64,000 bases of DNA from Saccharophagus degradans 2-40 (GCF_000013665.1 NC_007912.1:1784501-1848500), one strand, 5' to 3'. Positions 35,169 to 46,659 are shown, numbered from the stretch's first letter. Numbers and translations are program-made. Notes: generated from the sequence alone by a model not told the origin.

Positions 35169-35570
35169 TCACTTTGCTAAATTATTTATCTTGCCAGCTC
35201 CCTTAAGGGTTATTGCTATATCTCTACCTAGTCGCATAATTGGGTAGCTCAATTTCACCAACGCGCTATTTCTAAATAACCGCCTGTTTAAGCCGTTAAA
35301 CACATCGCCCTTAGCGCCAATTTCTGCCATTAGGCTAAGCGCCTGCTCGCCTTGGTGCAGTCTCCCTTTGTACTTAATTACCATGCCTTCGTCTAGGTTG
35401 AGCTTAGCGGCGTTAATTTCTTGTAATACAGGGTGATTTAACTCAGTGCGCGCATCCACAGTATTCAACATGCCAACGGCATCCCTTACTTTAAATAGCG
35501 TGGCGCCCATCTGGCATATGGGGCATTCGCCGTCGTATACAAACCAAATTTCTTCTAGGGTTGGTTTCAT
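35169..35570 (-). CDS. DCC family (DUF393) thiol-disulfide oxidoreductase-like protein
   Basis: A 133-aa protein with the family's N-terminal signature WFVYDGECPICQMGATLF, in which the two Cys form a thioredoxin-like CPIC pair. It also shows VDARTELNHPVL and the middle LNLDEGMVIKYKGRLHQGEQAL typical of DUF393. No signal peptide is present. Members are proposed redox proteins, with no proven substrate. The gene converges with the lipoprotein gene and lies about 180 bp before the tRNA-Leu terminator, on the same strand as the tRNA. Confidence 0.88.
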   Translation of the reverse strand: MKPTLEEIWFVYDGECPICQMGATLFKVRDAVGMLNTVDARTELNHPVLQEINAAKLNLDEGMVIKYKGRLHQGEQALSLMAEIGAKGDVFNGLNRRLFRNSALVKLSYPIMRLGRDIAITLKGAGKINNLAK

Positions 35571-35712
35571 ATGTGGCTACCTGAGTTGACCGGCTGATAG
35601 AGTTTACAGTTATAGGACGATGTAAAGGTCGGGGTGGTTTGAAGGGGGGGGTGTTGATGGATGCCTATTACTTGTACGCATCAATTAAGTAGTATTGGGT
35701 CTTTGCATAAAC

Positions 35713-35737
35713 AAAAAAGCCCCGCTATTAGCGAGGC
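35713..35737 (-). terminator. Terminator of tRNA-Leu
   Basis: On the minus strand, GCCTCGC-TAATA-GCGGGGC, with one G-T type mismatch pair, is followed by six T just after the tRNA 3' end. Confidence 0.85.
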
Positions 35738-35747
35738 TTTGTTGTTT

Positions 35748-35833
35748 GGTACCAGAGGCCGGACTCGAACCGGCACGCTTTTAAGGGCGGGGGATTTTGA
35801 ATCCCCTGTGTCTACCAATTTCACCACTCTGGC
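35748..35833 (-). tRNA. tRNA-Leu (CAA anticodon)
   Basis: An 86-nt tRNA on the minus strand. The acceptor stem GCCAGAG pairs with CTCTGGT (G1-T pair), the CCA end is encoded, the D-loop has GGTAGAC, the anticodon stem GGGGA/TCCCC holds the loop TTCAAAA with anticodon CAA, a long variable arm (CGCCCTTAAAAGCG) marks a class II tRNA, and the T arm is CCGGTTCGAGTCCGG. It reads codon UUG. It has its own terminator and 139-bp repeats upstream. Confidence 0.97.
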
Positions 35834-36111
35834 ATTAATTCTTTAGTGAGTAGGGCGCGCAACTGTCGAAGTTGTCAGTGCTTCGCACTGAACCCTGTGG
35901 TCGCTCTCAGGCTCCTGCCTTTCGCGACACTCGTACATCCTGCACGTCGTCTACCAATTTCACCACTCTGGCATTAATTCTTTAGTGAGTAGGGCGCGCA
36001 ACTGTCGAAGTTGTCAGTGCTTCGCACTCAACCCTGTGGTCGCTCTCAGGCTCCTGCCTTTCGCGACACTTGTGCATCCTGCACGTCGTCTACCAATTTC
36101 ACTGTTTTGGT
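35810..36111 (-). repeat. 139-bp tandem repeats carrying the 5' end of tRNA-Leu
   Basis: The 24-nt 5' part of the tRNA (plus-strand 35810-35833) recurs exactly at 35949-35972 and in degenerate form at 36088-36111, each 139 bp apart. The spacers between them are almost identical, with about four differences, and contain small palindromes (CAGTGCTTCGCACTG, GGCTCCTGCC-type pairs). The copies lie upstream of the functional tRNA with respect to transcription, so a primary transcript could contain two tRNA 5' halves before the intact tRNA. Confidence 0.95.
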
Positions 36112-36418
36112 AAAGCAATTCTTTCTCGCTGTTAGCGTTATCCGCCACTGCGTCAAGGCGCGAAATTATAACAGCGGTTTTGGTTGGGTCAACAGATTAT
36201 TACTGTTTTATGGTAAGTATTTGGCTGTTAGGTTGAATATTAGCTCGGCTGGTTGTTTATTGCTCGTTTTGGCGGGTGCAAGTGGGGGCGATGGGGTAAA
36301 ACCTGGGGCCTTGGGTGTGCTAAGTGGGCTTCTTTATGGCATTAATAGTGGTTTTCCATTACCCTTGCGGCCTTAATTTTTTACCTTTCCACCTATTTTG
36401 TTGTGTTGGTTTTAGTCC

Positions 36419-38592
<2,174 letters not shown>

Positions 38593-38738
38593 GGCTAAGC
38601 CTTGAATTGGGCGGCAGGCACCCTTATTAAGCTGTATAATCCCGCCGCTTTATACTTTTAGCCGGCTCGGAAGAAGCCGCTAACATTCACGTTATTTTTA
38701 TAAGAACTGAAGGCCATTTGGCCGCATTAGGACCAGTC

Positions 38739-40607
38739 ATGAATCGCTACCCGCTTTGGAAATATTTGCTCATCCTAGCTGTCGTGGTTATTGGGTTTCT
38801 CTATTCGTTGCCTAATATTTACGTTCCCGACCCCGCTATACAAATTTCCGGTATCCGCTCTGGTGTAGAGGTAGATGCTAACGCACTCAATACTGCTACC
38901 AAAGCGCTTGAAGAAAACGGCATTCAGTATTTTGGCGCCGAAGCCGGCGAAAAATCTGCACTTATTCGCTTTGCTACGCAAGATGATCAGCTTCGCGCGC
39001 GTACCATTGTGCAGCGTGCTTTAAGCCAAGAAAACTACGTAGTGGCCTTTAACCTAGCGCCAACCACACCGCAATGGCTGGTTGACTTGGGCGCAGGCCC
39101 AATGAGTTTGGGCTTGGATTTGGCGGGCGGTGTGCATTTCTTGTTAGAGGTGGATACAGAATCTGTATTAGCTAAAGAAATGGAAGGCTTCGAAGATGAC
39201 ATTAGCGGCTTAATACGCAAAGAAAAATTGTACGGTGTAAGTACTCGTTTAACCGATGGTGAGATTGTAATTACTGCCGATTCAGATGATTTACGTACAG
39301 ATGTACTCTTGCTGCTGAAAAAAGAATTAAGTGAATTAGAAACGAAAAGAACAGAAAGGGGCGGCAAGTATATTGTTACTGCTGTTCCGAGTGACGCTTA
39401 CATTCGCGAAAAAGAAAAGCACGCAGTGCAGCAAAACTTAACCACGTTGCGTAACCGTGTGAACGAAATTGGTGTTTCTGAGCCGCTGGTGCAAACGCAA
39501 GGTCGCAACCGTATTGTGGTGCAGTTGCCAGGTATTCAAGATACCGCACGCGCTAAAAAGATCTTAGGCAAAACCGCTAACCTAGAATTTCGCTTAGAGG
39601 CACCTAAAGATGGTTTAGCTTCGCAAAAAGAGCATTTTGAGTTTCGCGATGAGATAAAACAAGCGCGATATGGTGGTGCTTGGTTAGAAAAGCGCCCGTT
39701 TGTAACTGGGCAAAACGTAACTGGCGCAACCCCAGGGTTTGATGATCAATCAAACTCGCCCATGGTGAGCATATCGCTAGACAGCAAGGGTGCAGGATTA
39801 ATGCACCGTAAAACCCGTAAGCACGTAAATGAGAGTATGGCGATTGTATTAATTGAATACGATACCAAAGTACGAGAAGAAGTTAACGAAGCGGGTGAAA
39901 CTGTAATTGTTACAGAGCAAGTACCCAACCCTAAAATGGTTAGCTTGGCGAATATTAACGAAGCGCTGAGCAAGCGATTCCAAATTACCGGTTTAGATTC
40001 ACCAGAAGAAGCATCGGAATTGGCGTTGTATATTCGCGCTGGTGCGTTGGCTGCCCCTATGTCATTCGTAGAAGAGCGCACCATTGGCGCTTCGTTGGGG
40101 CAAGAGAATATCGACCTGGGTGTTAAATCGGTACAGCTAGGTTTGGTGCTAGTGCTTATCTTTATGATGGTGTTCTACAAAGTGTTTGGCTTTTTTGCCA
40201 ACTTGGCGCTTGCGGTTAACTTAATGGTGCTTGTGGCCGTTATGTCTATGTTTGGCGCTACGCTTACCTTGCCTGGTATTGCCGGTATTGTGCTTACTGT
40301 AGGTATGGCGGTGGATGCAAACGTGCTTATTTTCTCGCGAATAAAAGAGGAGCTTAAAGCAGGTTCTTCGTCGCAAACGGCCATTAACAGCGGTTACGAT
40401 TCTGCATTTTCAACCATTTTGGATGCGAACTTAACAACATTCATTGTTGCCATTATTTTGTACGCCATTGGTTCTGGGCCGGTTAAAGGTTTCGCGGTTA
40501 CTTTAGCTATAGGTATTATCACTTCCATGTTTACTGCCATTGTGGGCACGCGCGCGCTAGTTAATTTAGCGTTTGGCGGTCGCAATGTTAAAAAACTCTG
40601 GATATAA
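38739..40607 (+). CDS. secD: Protein translocase subunit SecD
   Basis: Inner-membrane component of the SecDF complex, which uses the proton gradient to pull secreted proteins out of the SecYEG channel. I start at ATG 38739 with AGGA six bases upstream; the open frame from TTG 38718 is less likely. The 622-aa protein has an N-terminal membrane anchor, a large periplasmic part with DLGAGPMSLGLDLAGGVHFL and RNRIVVQLPGIQDTARAKKIL, and five C-terminal helices with GIVLTVGMAVDANVLIFSRIKEE. It is 44 bp upstream of secF. Confidence 0.97.
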   Translation: MNRYPLWKYLLILAVVVIGFLYSLPNIYVPDPAIQISGIRSGVEVDANALNTATKALEENGIQYFGAEAGEKSALIRFATQDDQLRARTIVQRALSQENYVVAFNLAPTTPQWLVDLGAGPMSLGLDLAGGVHFLLEVDTESVLAKEMEGFEDDISGLIRKEKLYGVSTRLTDGEIVITADSDDLRTDVLLLLKKELSELETKRTERGGKYIVTAVPSDAYIREKEKHAVQQNLTTLRNRVNEIGVSEPLVQTQGRNRIVVQLPGIQDTARAKKILGKTANLEFRLEAPKDGLASQKEHFEFRDEIKQARYGGAWLEKRPFVTGQNVTGATPGFDDQSNSPMVSISLDSKGAGLMHRKTRKHVNESMAIVLIEYDTKVREEVNEAGETVIVTEQVPNPKMVSLANINEALSKRFQITGLDSPEEASELALYIRAGALAAPMSFVEERTIGASLGQENIDLGVKSVQLGLVLVLIFMMVFYKVFGFFANLALAVNLMVLVAVMSMFGATLTLPGIAGIVLTVGMAVDANVLIFSRIKEELKAGSSSQTAINSGYDSAFSTILDANLTTFIVAIILYAIGSGPVKGFAVTLAIGIITSMFTAIVGTRALVNLAFGGRNVKKLWI

Positions 40608-40651
40608 AATTCTTACTTCGTATAAAACGAGTAATACAAGGCGTTGAAATA

Positions 40652-41605
40652 ATGACTCCAGAAAAAATTCTTAACTTTATGGGGCAGCGTAAATTAGCTG
40701 CGGTGTTCTCTATATTATTGTTGGTTGGCTCCATTGTTTCTTTAACAGTGCAGGGGCTTAACTTTGGCTTGGATTTCACTGGTGGTACACAGCTGGAATA
40801 TAAGTACGAAACAGCCGCCGACTTGAACGCAATTCGAGCAACTTTAGAAGAGGCCGGTTATACCGGTGCTGTAGTGGTGAACTACGGGTCTGACACGAAT
40901 GTGTTAATGAGCCTGCAGCAATCTGTACCTCCCAGTGCAGATCCGTCTAAGCCACAAGAAATTGTTTCTATTGGCGAAGTGGTGCTGGAATTACTTGAAA
41001 GTAAATCTAGCGAAGAAATAGAGCTGCTGCGCACAGATGTTGTGGGTGCACAGGTAGGCGAAGAGTTGGCAAATAGCGGCGGCATGGGTATGTTGTTGGC
41101 GCTAGCGGTAGTAATGGCGTACGTTGCGGTGCGCTTCCAATTTAAATTTTCTGTTGGTGCTGTGGCAGCGTTAATCCACGATGTGATAATTGTGCTGGGT
41201 GTGTTTTCGTTTTTTCAGCTTACTTTCGATCTTACCGTGCTGGCGGCGGTGCTTGCGGTAATAGGTTACTCGCTTAACGATACCATTGTTGTGGCAGACC
41301 GAATTCGCGAAAACTTCCGTTTAATTCGTAAGGGCGATTCAGAGGAGGTGATTAACATCTCTTTAACGCAAACCCTTGGCCGCACAATGATTACCTCGTT
41401 AACCACTTTGCTAGTGTTATTGGCGCTGTTCTTTGTGGGTGGCGAGATGATCCACAATTTCGCCTTAGCATTAATTGTGGGTGTTGTGATTGGTACTTAT
41501 TCGTCTATTTATGTTTCTGCCAATATTCTAATGGCGATGCATATAGACCGCGAAGATTTAATCCCTGTTGTGAAAGAGGGTGAAGAGCTCGACGAGCTGC
41601 CCTAA
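40652..41605 (+). CDS. secF: Protein translocase subunit SecF
   Basis: Partner of SecD in the inner membrane. The 317-aa protein has GLDFTGGTQLEYKY after the first helix, then the VGAQVGEELANSG periplasmic segment, five further helices and the signature VIGYSLNDTIVVADRIRENFR. The C-terminal tail ends EGEELDELP. Length and order are normal. The last four bases overlap a small open frame on the opposite strand that has its own ribosome-binding site. Confidence 0.97.
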   Translation: MTPEKILNFMGQRKLAAVFSILLLVGSIVSLTVQGLNFGLDFTGGTQLEYKYETAADLNAIRATLEEAGYTGAVVVNYGSDTNVLMSLQQSVPPSADPSKPQEIVSIGEVVLELLESKSSEEIELLRTDVVGAQVGEELANSGGMGMLLALAVVMAYVAVRFQFKFSVGAVAALIHDVIIVLGVFSFFQLTFDLTVLAAVLAVIGYSLNDTIVVADRIRENFRLIRKGDSEEVINISLTQTLGRTMITSLTTLLVLLALFFVGGEMIHNFALALIVGVVIGTYSSIYVSANILMAMHIDREDLIPVVKEGEELDELP

Positions 41606-41787
41606 CAGGGGTGTTTTAAATTACGCTTGTGTTGGCGGCTTTGTTTGCCGTCGGCATGGGTTTTAATATAGGCGCCATCTAACTGGTGGTTGCCACTAAA
41701 TTTGTGGCAGCGTTCGGTTAAATACATATCGCCAATAAGGGTGAATGTATCTCTAATGGATTGGGTTGTGGATGCTATAAAGTTCAT
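41602..41787 (-). CDS. Possible small basic protein
   Basis: A 61-aa open frame whose ATG at 41787 is preceded by a strong site GTAGGAG with suitable spacing, unlike most spurious short frames. The product is hydrophilic, with an N-terminal MNFIASTTQSIRDTFTLIGD and a His/Lys/Arg-rich tail. I recognise no family. Its stop overlaps the end of secF by four bases on the other strand. It is kept because of the ribosome-binding site; it may still be spurious. Confidence 0.4.
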   Translation of the reverse strand: MNFIASTTQSIRDTFTLIGDMYLTERCHKFSGNHQLDGAYIKTHADGKQSRQHKRNLKHPC

Positions 41788-41979
41788 GCCGATCTCCTAC
41801 CTCTTGCGGCTTTGCTGCTTCTATTGAGTTTGCGGATACGCCATGTAGCCGCCGCTAGCATTGTCACAGCTCTTCCCTTCAGTATAGACTTGGTTCTCCT
41901 TTTCCCTAGGTAATATCCTTTAATAGTCTAAATAGTTATTTTTTATAGCTTTTAAGCGAATTGATGCATACGGTAATTT

Positions 41980-44037
41980 ATGGGTTGGCTCAGCGAAGTA
42001 ATAACAAGCCGCAAGCGGCAGCAGCGATCGTCACTTGGGGCGCGTTTACGGGCTATGCAAGAGGTTCGGCAAAGGTACGAACGGATATTTCGCGGTAGTC
42101 ACGGCTATGGTTTTGTGGACTGGGACTTTAAAAACCGCAAAATGGATTGGAACGGTGGATTTTGGGCCTATCTGGGGTATGGCGAAACCGATATGGAGCA
42201 CATCTCTAGCCCGGGTCAGTTTATGGAGTATGTGCACACAGATGATCGCGCGAAGGTTAACAATTTTGTTCTGGGAGAGTTAAAGGGCGTCGGGTCGGGC
42301 GAATTGGTGTTCCGTATCCGCAAAAAGAAAGGTGGATATATTTGGGCTGAGGTGCGCGTAGATAATGTGCGCGATTCTCAGGGCCGAGTATCGTTTATGT
42401 CTGGCGTGGTATTTGATGTCACCAAGCAAAAGCAGACTGAGCAGGCGTTGCTTATTAGTGAAGCGCGCCATGCGCGAATTATTCAGTCATCGAATGACGG
42501 CATTTGGGAGTGGTCGGCAGACCACGGGGGCTTCCAGTTCTCCAACCGCTGCTGGGAGCTGCTAGGGTACGATCAGCACGATGACGAGCTCAACCAAGGA
42601 GTGGATAAAGTGCAGGCGTGGCGCGACCGCATGCACCCTGAAGATGGTGAGTTATTCGATAGAACCTTAGAAAAGCATATCAAGGGCGAAGGCCCGTTTG
42701 ATGTTGAGTATCGCATAAAAGGCAAAAACGGCAATTGGCGTTGGATACGTGGTCGCGGTCAGTTGGCCTTTGATGCGGCTGGCCAGCCTTTACGTATGTC
42801 TGGCACCAATATGGATATTACTCAGCTTAAGCAGGCTGAAGAGAAAGTGGTAAAGGCTAAGGAACTAGCTGAGAAAGCCAATAAAGCTAAGTCTGAATTT
42901 CTTTCCAGCATGAGTCACGAATTGCGCACTCCTCTCAACGCAATTTTAGGGTTTGCACAGCTGTTTGAGTTGGACAAAAACCTTAACCCAGCGCAGCGAG
43001 AAAATATTGGCGAAATAGAAAAGGCCGGCAAGCATTTGTTGGAGTTAATTGGCGACGTGTTGGATCTCGCCAAAATTGAAGCCGGTAAAATGGATTTCGA
43101 GCTCGAGCAGTTAAACCCCATGCGATTAGTGGATGAATGTATTCCTCTTATGCGGCCACTGGCGGTTAAAAATCGCGTAGAAATAAACGTCCATAATTTC
43201 GAGCTAGGCAATGCCAGCGTGCGTGCCGACTCGGTACGTTTAAAGCAAGTATTTATTAACTTAATTTCGAATGCTATTAAATACAACCGCAAGGATGGCC
43301 GAGTAGATATCGTTTTTTCGGAGACCGAAGAAGGGCATTTGCGGGTCAGCGTACAAGACACAGGCTTTGGTATTCCGCTAAAGCAACAAAAATATATGTT
43401 CCAGCCCTTCAATAGATTGGGGGCCGAGCGGGGCGAAATTGAAGGTAGCGGTGTGGGCTTGGTAATTACACGCCAGCTTGTGGAGCAAATGGGCGGCGAG
43501 CTCGGGTTTTCTAGCGATGAAGGCAAGGGCAGCAAGTTTTGGGTGCAGCTGCCGCTATACTCTGAGTCTGCAATTGGCGAATACCTAGGCGAAGCGGCCG
43601 ACGTGGCAACGGCAGTACAAGCCGAGCAGGGTGAGCTACCTACACTACGCGTTGCTGAGCGCAAAAATATTCTTTATATCGAAGATAACCCGCCCAACCA
43701 GCGCTTGATGCGTCAGGTTCTATCACGTTTTCCTGTTCTGCATTTAGAGGTAGTCGAGGAGGCCTTGCGCGGTATTTTTATGGCGCGTACCCAGCATCCC
43801 GATTTAATTATTCTGGATATAAACATGCCGGGTATAAATGGGTACGAGGCACTAAATGTATTGCGCAAAGATCCTGCCACCCAAAAAATTCCTGTTATTG
43901 CGCTATCTGCCAATGCTATGAGTCACGATATAGAAAAGGGTATGGCTTCTGGGTTTGATGTGTATTTAACTAAGCCGCTAAACTTGGCGTTGCTAATAGA
44001 TGCTATAAACGAGCTGATAGCGGACGAAGCTTTCTAG
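41980..44037 (+). CDS. PAS-domain hybrid sensor histidine kinase/response regulator
   Basis: A 685-aa cytoplasmic hybrid kinase. Two PAS-PAC units (about residues 33-150 and 158-285, each with the usual W.W...G end, for example NWRWIRGRGQ) are followed by a short coiled coil, a HisKA domain with phospho-acceptor H313 in MSHELRTPLNAILGF, an ATPase domain with N-box INLISNAIKYN and GSGVGLVIT, and a C-terminal receiver domain with phospho-acceptor D613 in IILDINMPGING and YLTKP. The ATG at 41980 lacks a clear ribosome-binding site. No response regulator or output gene is adjacent, so output is through its own receiver or a remote partner. Confidence 0.92.
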   Translation: MGWLSEVITSRKRQQRSSLGARLRAMQEVRQRYERIFRGSHGYGFVDWDFKNRKMDWNGGFWAYLGYGETDMEHISSPGQFMEYVHTDDRAKVNNFVLGELKGVGSGELVFRIRKKKGGYIWAEVRVDNVRDSQGRVSFMSGVVFDVTKQKQTEQALLISEARHARIIQSSNDGIWEWSADHGGFQFSNRCWELLGYDQHDDELNQGVDKVQAWRDRMHPEDGELFDRTLEKHIKGEGPFDVEYRIKGKNGNWRWIRGRGQLAFDAAGQPLRMSGTNMDITQLKQAEEKVVKAKELAEKANKAKSEFLSSMSHELRTPLNAILGFAQLFELDKNLNPAQRENIGEIEKAGKHLLELIGDVLDLAKIEAGKMDFELEQLNPMRLVDECIPLMRPLAVKNRVEINVHNFELGNASVRADSVRLKQVFINLISNAIKYNRKDGRVDIVFSETEEGHLRVSVQDTGFGIPLKQQKYMFQPFNRLGAERGEIEGSGVGLVITRQLVEQMGGELGFSSDEGKGSKFWVQLPLYSESAIGEYLGEAADVATAVQAEQGELPTLRVAERKNILYIEDNPPNQRLMRQVLSRFPVLHLEVVEEALRGIFMARTQHPDLIILDINMPGINGYEALNVLRKDPATQKIPVIALSANAMSHDIEKGMASGFDVYLTKPLNLALLIDAINELIADEAF

Positions 44038-44098
44038 GTAGGGTTTTAATAGCGTTTTAGGTGGCTGGTGGCTTTTAGTTACAATGTTAATGGCCAAT

Positions 44099-44132
44099 AA
44101 AAAGGCTTGTCGTACTAGCGACAAGCCTTTTT
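44099..44132. terminator. Bidirectional terminator between the hybrid kinase and suhB
   Basis: A perfect 14-bp stem AAAAAGGCTTGTCG/CGACAAGCCTTTTT around TACTAG has A and T runs on both sides, so it can end transcripts from both convergent genes. Confidence 0.93.
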
Positions 44133-44157
44133 AGTTTTTACTGCTGGCGCTTAAGTA

Positions 44158-44961
44158 CTACTTCACATTACCCATATGCTTGCCAACTACTTGTAGCAAG
44201 CCTTTAAATACTTTGGGTGTACCGCACACTACATGGCCGCTTTCTAAAAAGGTGTTGCCGCCTTTAAAGTCAGAAATTAATCCGCCGGTTTCTTTTACTA
44301 AAAGTACACCTGCAGCAATATCCCACTGGTTTAAATTCATTTCCCAGAAGCCGTCAAAGCGGCCGGCGGCCACATAGGCCAAATCTAATGCTGCGGAACC
44401 TTGGCGACGAATGCCAGCTGTTTGGCCTGCAATCTCTTTTACGCAAGCAAGGTAAGAGTCGATATTTTCAAGCGAATAGCCGTTGAACGGAATGCCGGTG
44501 CCAATAAGTGCGCCATCCATGTTGCGACGGTTGGTTACACGCAAGCGGCGGCCATTTAGCATGGCGCCTTTACCGCGGCTGGCAGTAAATTCTTCGCGAC
44601 GCATTGGGTCTACAATTACTGCGTGTTCTATTTGGCCGCGGTATTTGCAGGCAATAGATACAGAGAAGTGCGGTACACCGTGTAAAAAGTTAGTGGTGCC
44701 ATCTAGTGGGTCGATAATCCACTCGTATTCGCTTTCTTTGGCACCAGATTGGCCGGATTCTTCACCGAGAAACTTGTGGTCGGGGTAGGATTTGCTAAGA
44801 AGATAGATGATTTCCCGCTCGGCTTGACGATCTACATCGCTGACGAAATCGTTGCGACCTTTTTCTTCTATATTCACTAGGTCAACGCGCTCGAAAGAGC
44901 GTTCAATTAGTTCGGCGGCTTTACGCGCTGCTTTAAGCGCAATTGTTAACATGGGTTCCAT
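44158..44961 (-). CDS. suhB: Inositol-1-monophosphatase family protein SuhB
   Basis: Mg-dependent phosphatase of the inositol monophosphatase family; the E. coli homologue also acts in rRNA antitermination. Start ATG 44961 gives MEPMLTIALKAARKAAELIE, matching the family N-terminus; an upstream ATG at 44973 adds four residues. Metal-site motifs are GEESG, WIIDPLDGTTNFLHG and the late WDIAAGVLLVKETGG. The 267-aa length is normal. It is divergent from trmJ across a 291-bp gap, a conserved neighbourhood beside the isc/suf genes in gammaproteobacteria. Confidence 0.95.
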   Translation of the reverse strand: MEPMLTIALKAARKAAELIERSFERVDLVNIEEKGRNDFVSDVDRQAEREIIYLLSKSYPDHKFLGEESGQSGAKESEYEWIIDPLDGTTNFLHGVPHFSVSIACKYRGQIEHAVIVDPMRREEFTASRGKGAMLNGRRLRVTNRRNMDGALIGTGIPFNGYSLENIDSYLACVKEIAGQTAGIRRQGSAALDLAYVAAGRFDGFWEMNLNQWDIAAGVLLVKETGGLISDFKGGNTFLESGHVVCGTPKVFKGLLQVVGKHMGNVK

Positions 44962-45252
44962 GGTATGTCTCACTGGCCAAGGGCTAAGGTCGCATCAATA
45001 TTGGCGGCCACGGTGGGCAGCAAAGGATGCGGTAGCGGGATTCAAATTGGTATAGAACAAGCGATGAGCACTGCCATCGCAAAACAGGGCGCGCATTATA
45101 GCAACATCTGCCTAGCTTTAATAGCAATTGGCGTAGGCGTTTGCAGTCAGTGTCTGTTAAACTGCGCGCCTTTTGAGCAGCGCGGCCAACAGTTTTGGCC
45201 AGCAAGGACCCGCAGGCGTTGTAGGCCGTAAACACAGAATTGAGTAACACGC

Positions 45253-46056
45253 ATGGCAGAGCACGACAATTTCAATCGCATTCGAATCGTAATGGTAAAC
45301 ACTACACACCCCGGTAATATTGGCGGCGCCGCGCGAGCTATGAAAAACATGGGGCTGGGTAAACTGTATTTGGTAGACCCTAAGCAATACCCCGCGGAAA
45401 AGGCAGTATGGCGCGCTGCGAGTGCAACGGATGTGCTAGATGATGCAGTGGTGGTGGGTAGCCTAGATGAAGCGATAGCTGATTGCACCTTGGTTGTTGG
45501 CACCAGCGCGCGTGAGCGCAGAATTCCTTGGCCATTGCTTACCCCGCGGGAGTGTGGCGATAAAGCTTGGGCAGAGGCCGGTAAGGGCGAAGTGGCAATT
45601 GTGTTTGGTCGCGAAGACCGCGGGTTAACAAACGAAGAGCTGCAAAAGTGCCATTATCACGTGCATATTCCGTCAAACCCAGATTACAGCTCGCTAAACA
45701 TTGCGGCTGCTATTCAGGTGTTGTGCTACGAGATTCGCATGACGCATTTGGCCGAAAAAGAGGGTAAGCCCATTCATTTTGACGATTGGGATGTGCCGCC
45801 TGCCAAGCAGCAAGATATGGAGTACTACTACGCGCACTTGGAGGAAACGTTGGCAAAGCTGGATTTCTTAGATCTATCCAACCCACGCCAAACCGTTACC
45901 CGCATTCGACGTATGTTTAACCGTATACGTATGGATGAAATGGAAATTAGCATTCTGCGCGGTATGCTCACATCTATTCAGAACCAGATTTACCATTCAG
46001 GTAACAAAATAGAGGCCCTAAATGAAGAGATTGCCAAATTAAAGGGTGAGAAGTAA
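45253..46056 (+). CDS. trmJ: tRNA (cytidine/uridine-32-2'-O)-methyltransferase
   Basis: SPOUT-class enzyme that 2'-O-methylates position 32 of certain tRNAs with SAM. The 267-aa protein shows IRIVMVNTTHPGNIGGAARAMKNMG at its start, AIVFGREDRGLTNEEL and the knot-forming SLNIAAAIQVLCYE. The C-terminal helical extension (RRMFNRIRMDEMEISILRGML) is typical for the bacterial form. It lies directly before iscR, as in many gammaproteobacteria. Confidence 0.96.
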   Translation: MAEHDNFNRIRIVMVNTTHPGNIGGAARAMKNMGLGKLYLVDPKQYPAEKAVWRAASATDVLDDAVVVGSLDEAIADCTLVVGTSARERRIPWPLLTPRECGDKAWAEAGKGEVAIVFGREDRGLTNEELQKCHYHVHIPSNPDYSSLNIAAAIQVLCYEIRMTHLAEKEGKPIHFDDWDVPPAKQQDMEYYYAHLEETLAKLDFLDLSNPRQTVTRIRRMFNRIRMDEMEISILRGMLTSIQNQIYHSGNKIEALNEEIAKLKGEK

Positions 46057-46078
46057 TACCAGAAGGGGCCATAAGGCT

Positions 46079-46103
46079 AAAACCTACTAAAACAGTAGGT
46101 TAT
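46079..46103. promoter_or_regulatory. IscR type 2-like binding site before iscR
   Basis: AAAACC, 13 bases, then GGTTAT. The known IscR type 2 consensus has four W, CC, 13 bases, GG and four W, which this matches in spacing and flanks, although the inner YA/TR positions differ. The site is also an 8-bp perfect inverted repeat AACCTACT/AGTAGGTT. It lies 62 bp upstream of the iscR start, so autoregulation by IscR is plausible. Confidence 0.45.
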
Positions 46104-46164
46104 ATACTTGATTGAAATGCTAGGTTATTCGATAATGCACACAAAGTTTAACCTTCGGTAGCTT

Positions 46165-46659
46165 ATGCGACTAACAACGAAAGGCCGATACGCCGTAACG
46201 GCGATGCTAGATTTAGCGCTGCATGCCCAGTCTGGCCCTGTCAGCTTGGCAGATATATCTCGTCGCCAGCAAATATCGCTGTCTTATTTAGAGCAGCTGT
46301 TCGCCAAATTGCGACAAAGTACACTGGTAACCTCTGTGCGAGGGCCTGGTGGCGGCTATAAGCTTAATCGCTCGGCTGCAGACGTGCACGTAGCGCAAAT
46401 TATCGATGCCGTGAATGAAAGCGTCGATGCCACTAACTGTGGTGGGCAGGGCAATTGTCAGCAAGGGGAAGTGTGTTTAACCCATTACCTTTGGAGCGAC
46501 CTGAGCGATCAAATTCACACTTTTTTAAGTGGTATTAGCTTGGCCGACCTATTGGCGCGGCAAGATGTTAAATCGGTGGCGAATCGCCAAAACATGCGTG
46601 AAAAAGCCGGCTTAGATGCCAAGCCCGATGACGTTATTACCACTGCGAATATAGATTAA
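46165..46659 (+). CDS. iscR: Fe-S cluster regulator IscR
   Basis: Rrf2-family regulator that holds a [2Fe-2S] cluster and controls Fe-S biogenesis genes. The 164-aa protein begins [20 protein letters not shown], has the winged helix [14 protein letters not shown] and wing VRGPGGGY, and the cluster ligands C92, C98 and C104 with H107 in [17 protein letters not shown]. It is the first gene of the Fe-S operon, 36 bp before the desulfurase. It probably represses the operon when its cluster is loaded. Confidence 0.96.
   Translation: MRLTTKGRYAVTAMLDLALHAQSGPVSLADISRRQQISLSYLEQLFAKLRQSTLVTSVRGPGGGYKLNRSAADVHVAQIIDAVNESVDATNCGGQGNCQQGEVCLTHYLWSDLSDQIHTFLSGISLADLLARQDVKSVANRQNMREKAGLDAKPDDVITTANID

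Noticed and set aside
35661-35846. A 61-aa open frame across the tRNA-Leu gene
   Set aside because: It is the antisense translation of the tRNA (TRGRTRTGTLL and NFTTLAL), a well-known kind of spurious protein.
35748-36111. Genomic island attachment site at tRNA-Leu
   Set aside because: The repeats copy the tRNA 5' end in tandem, no integrase is present, and the flanking genes are housekeeping genes.
36011-36376. Open frame upstream of queA ending in a hydrophobic, glycine-rich stretch
   Set aside because: It begins within the tRNA repeats, lacks a ribosome-binding site and shows no family pattern.
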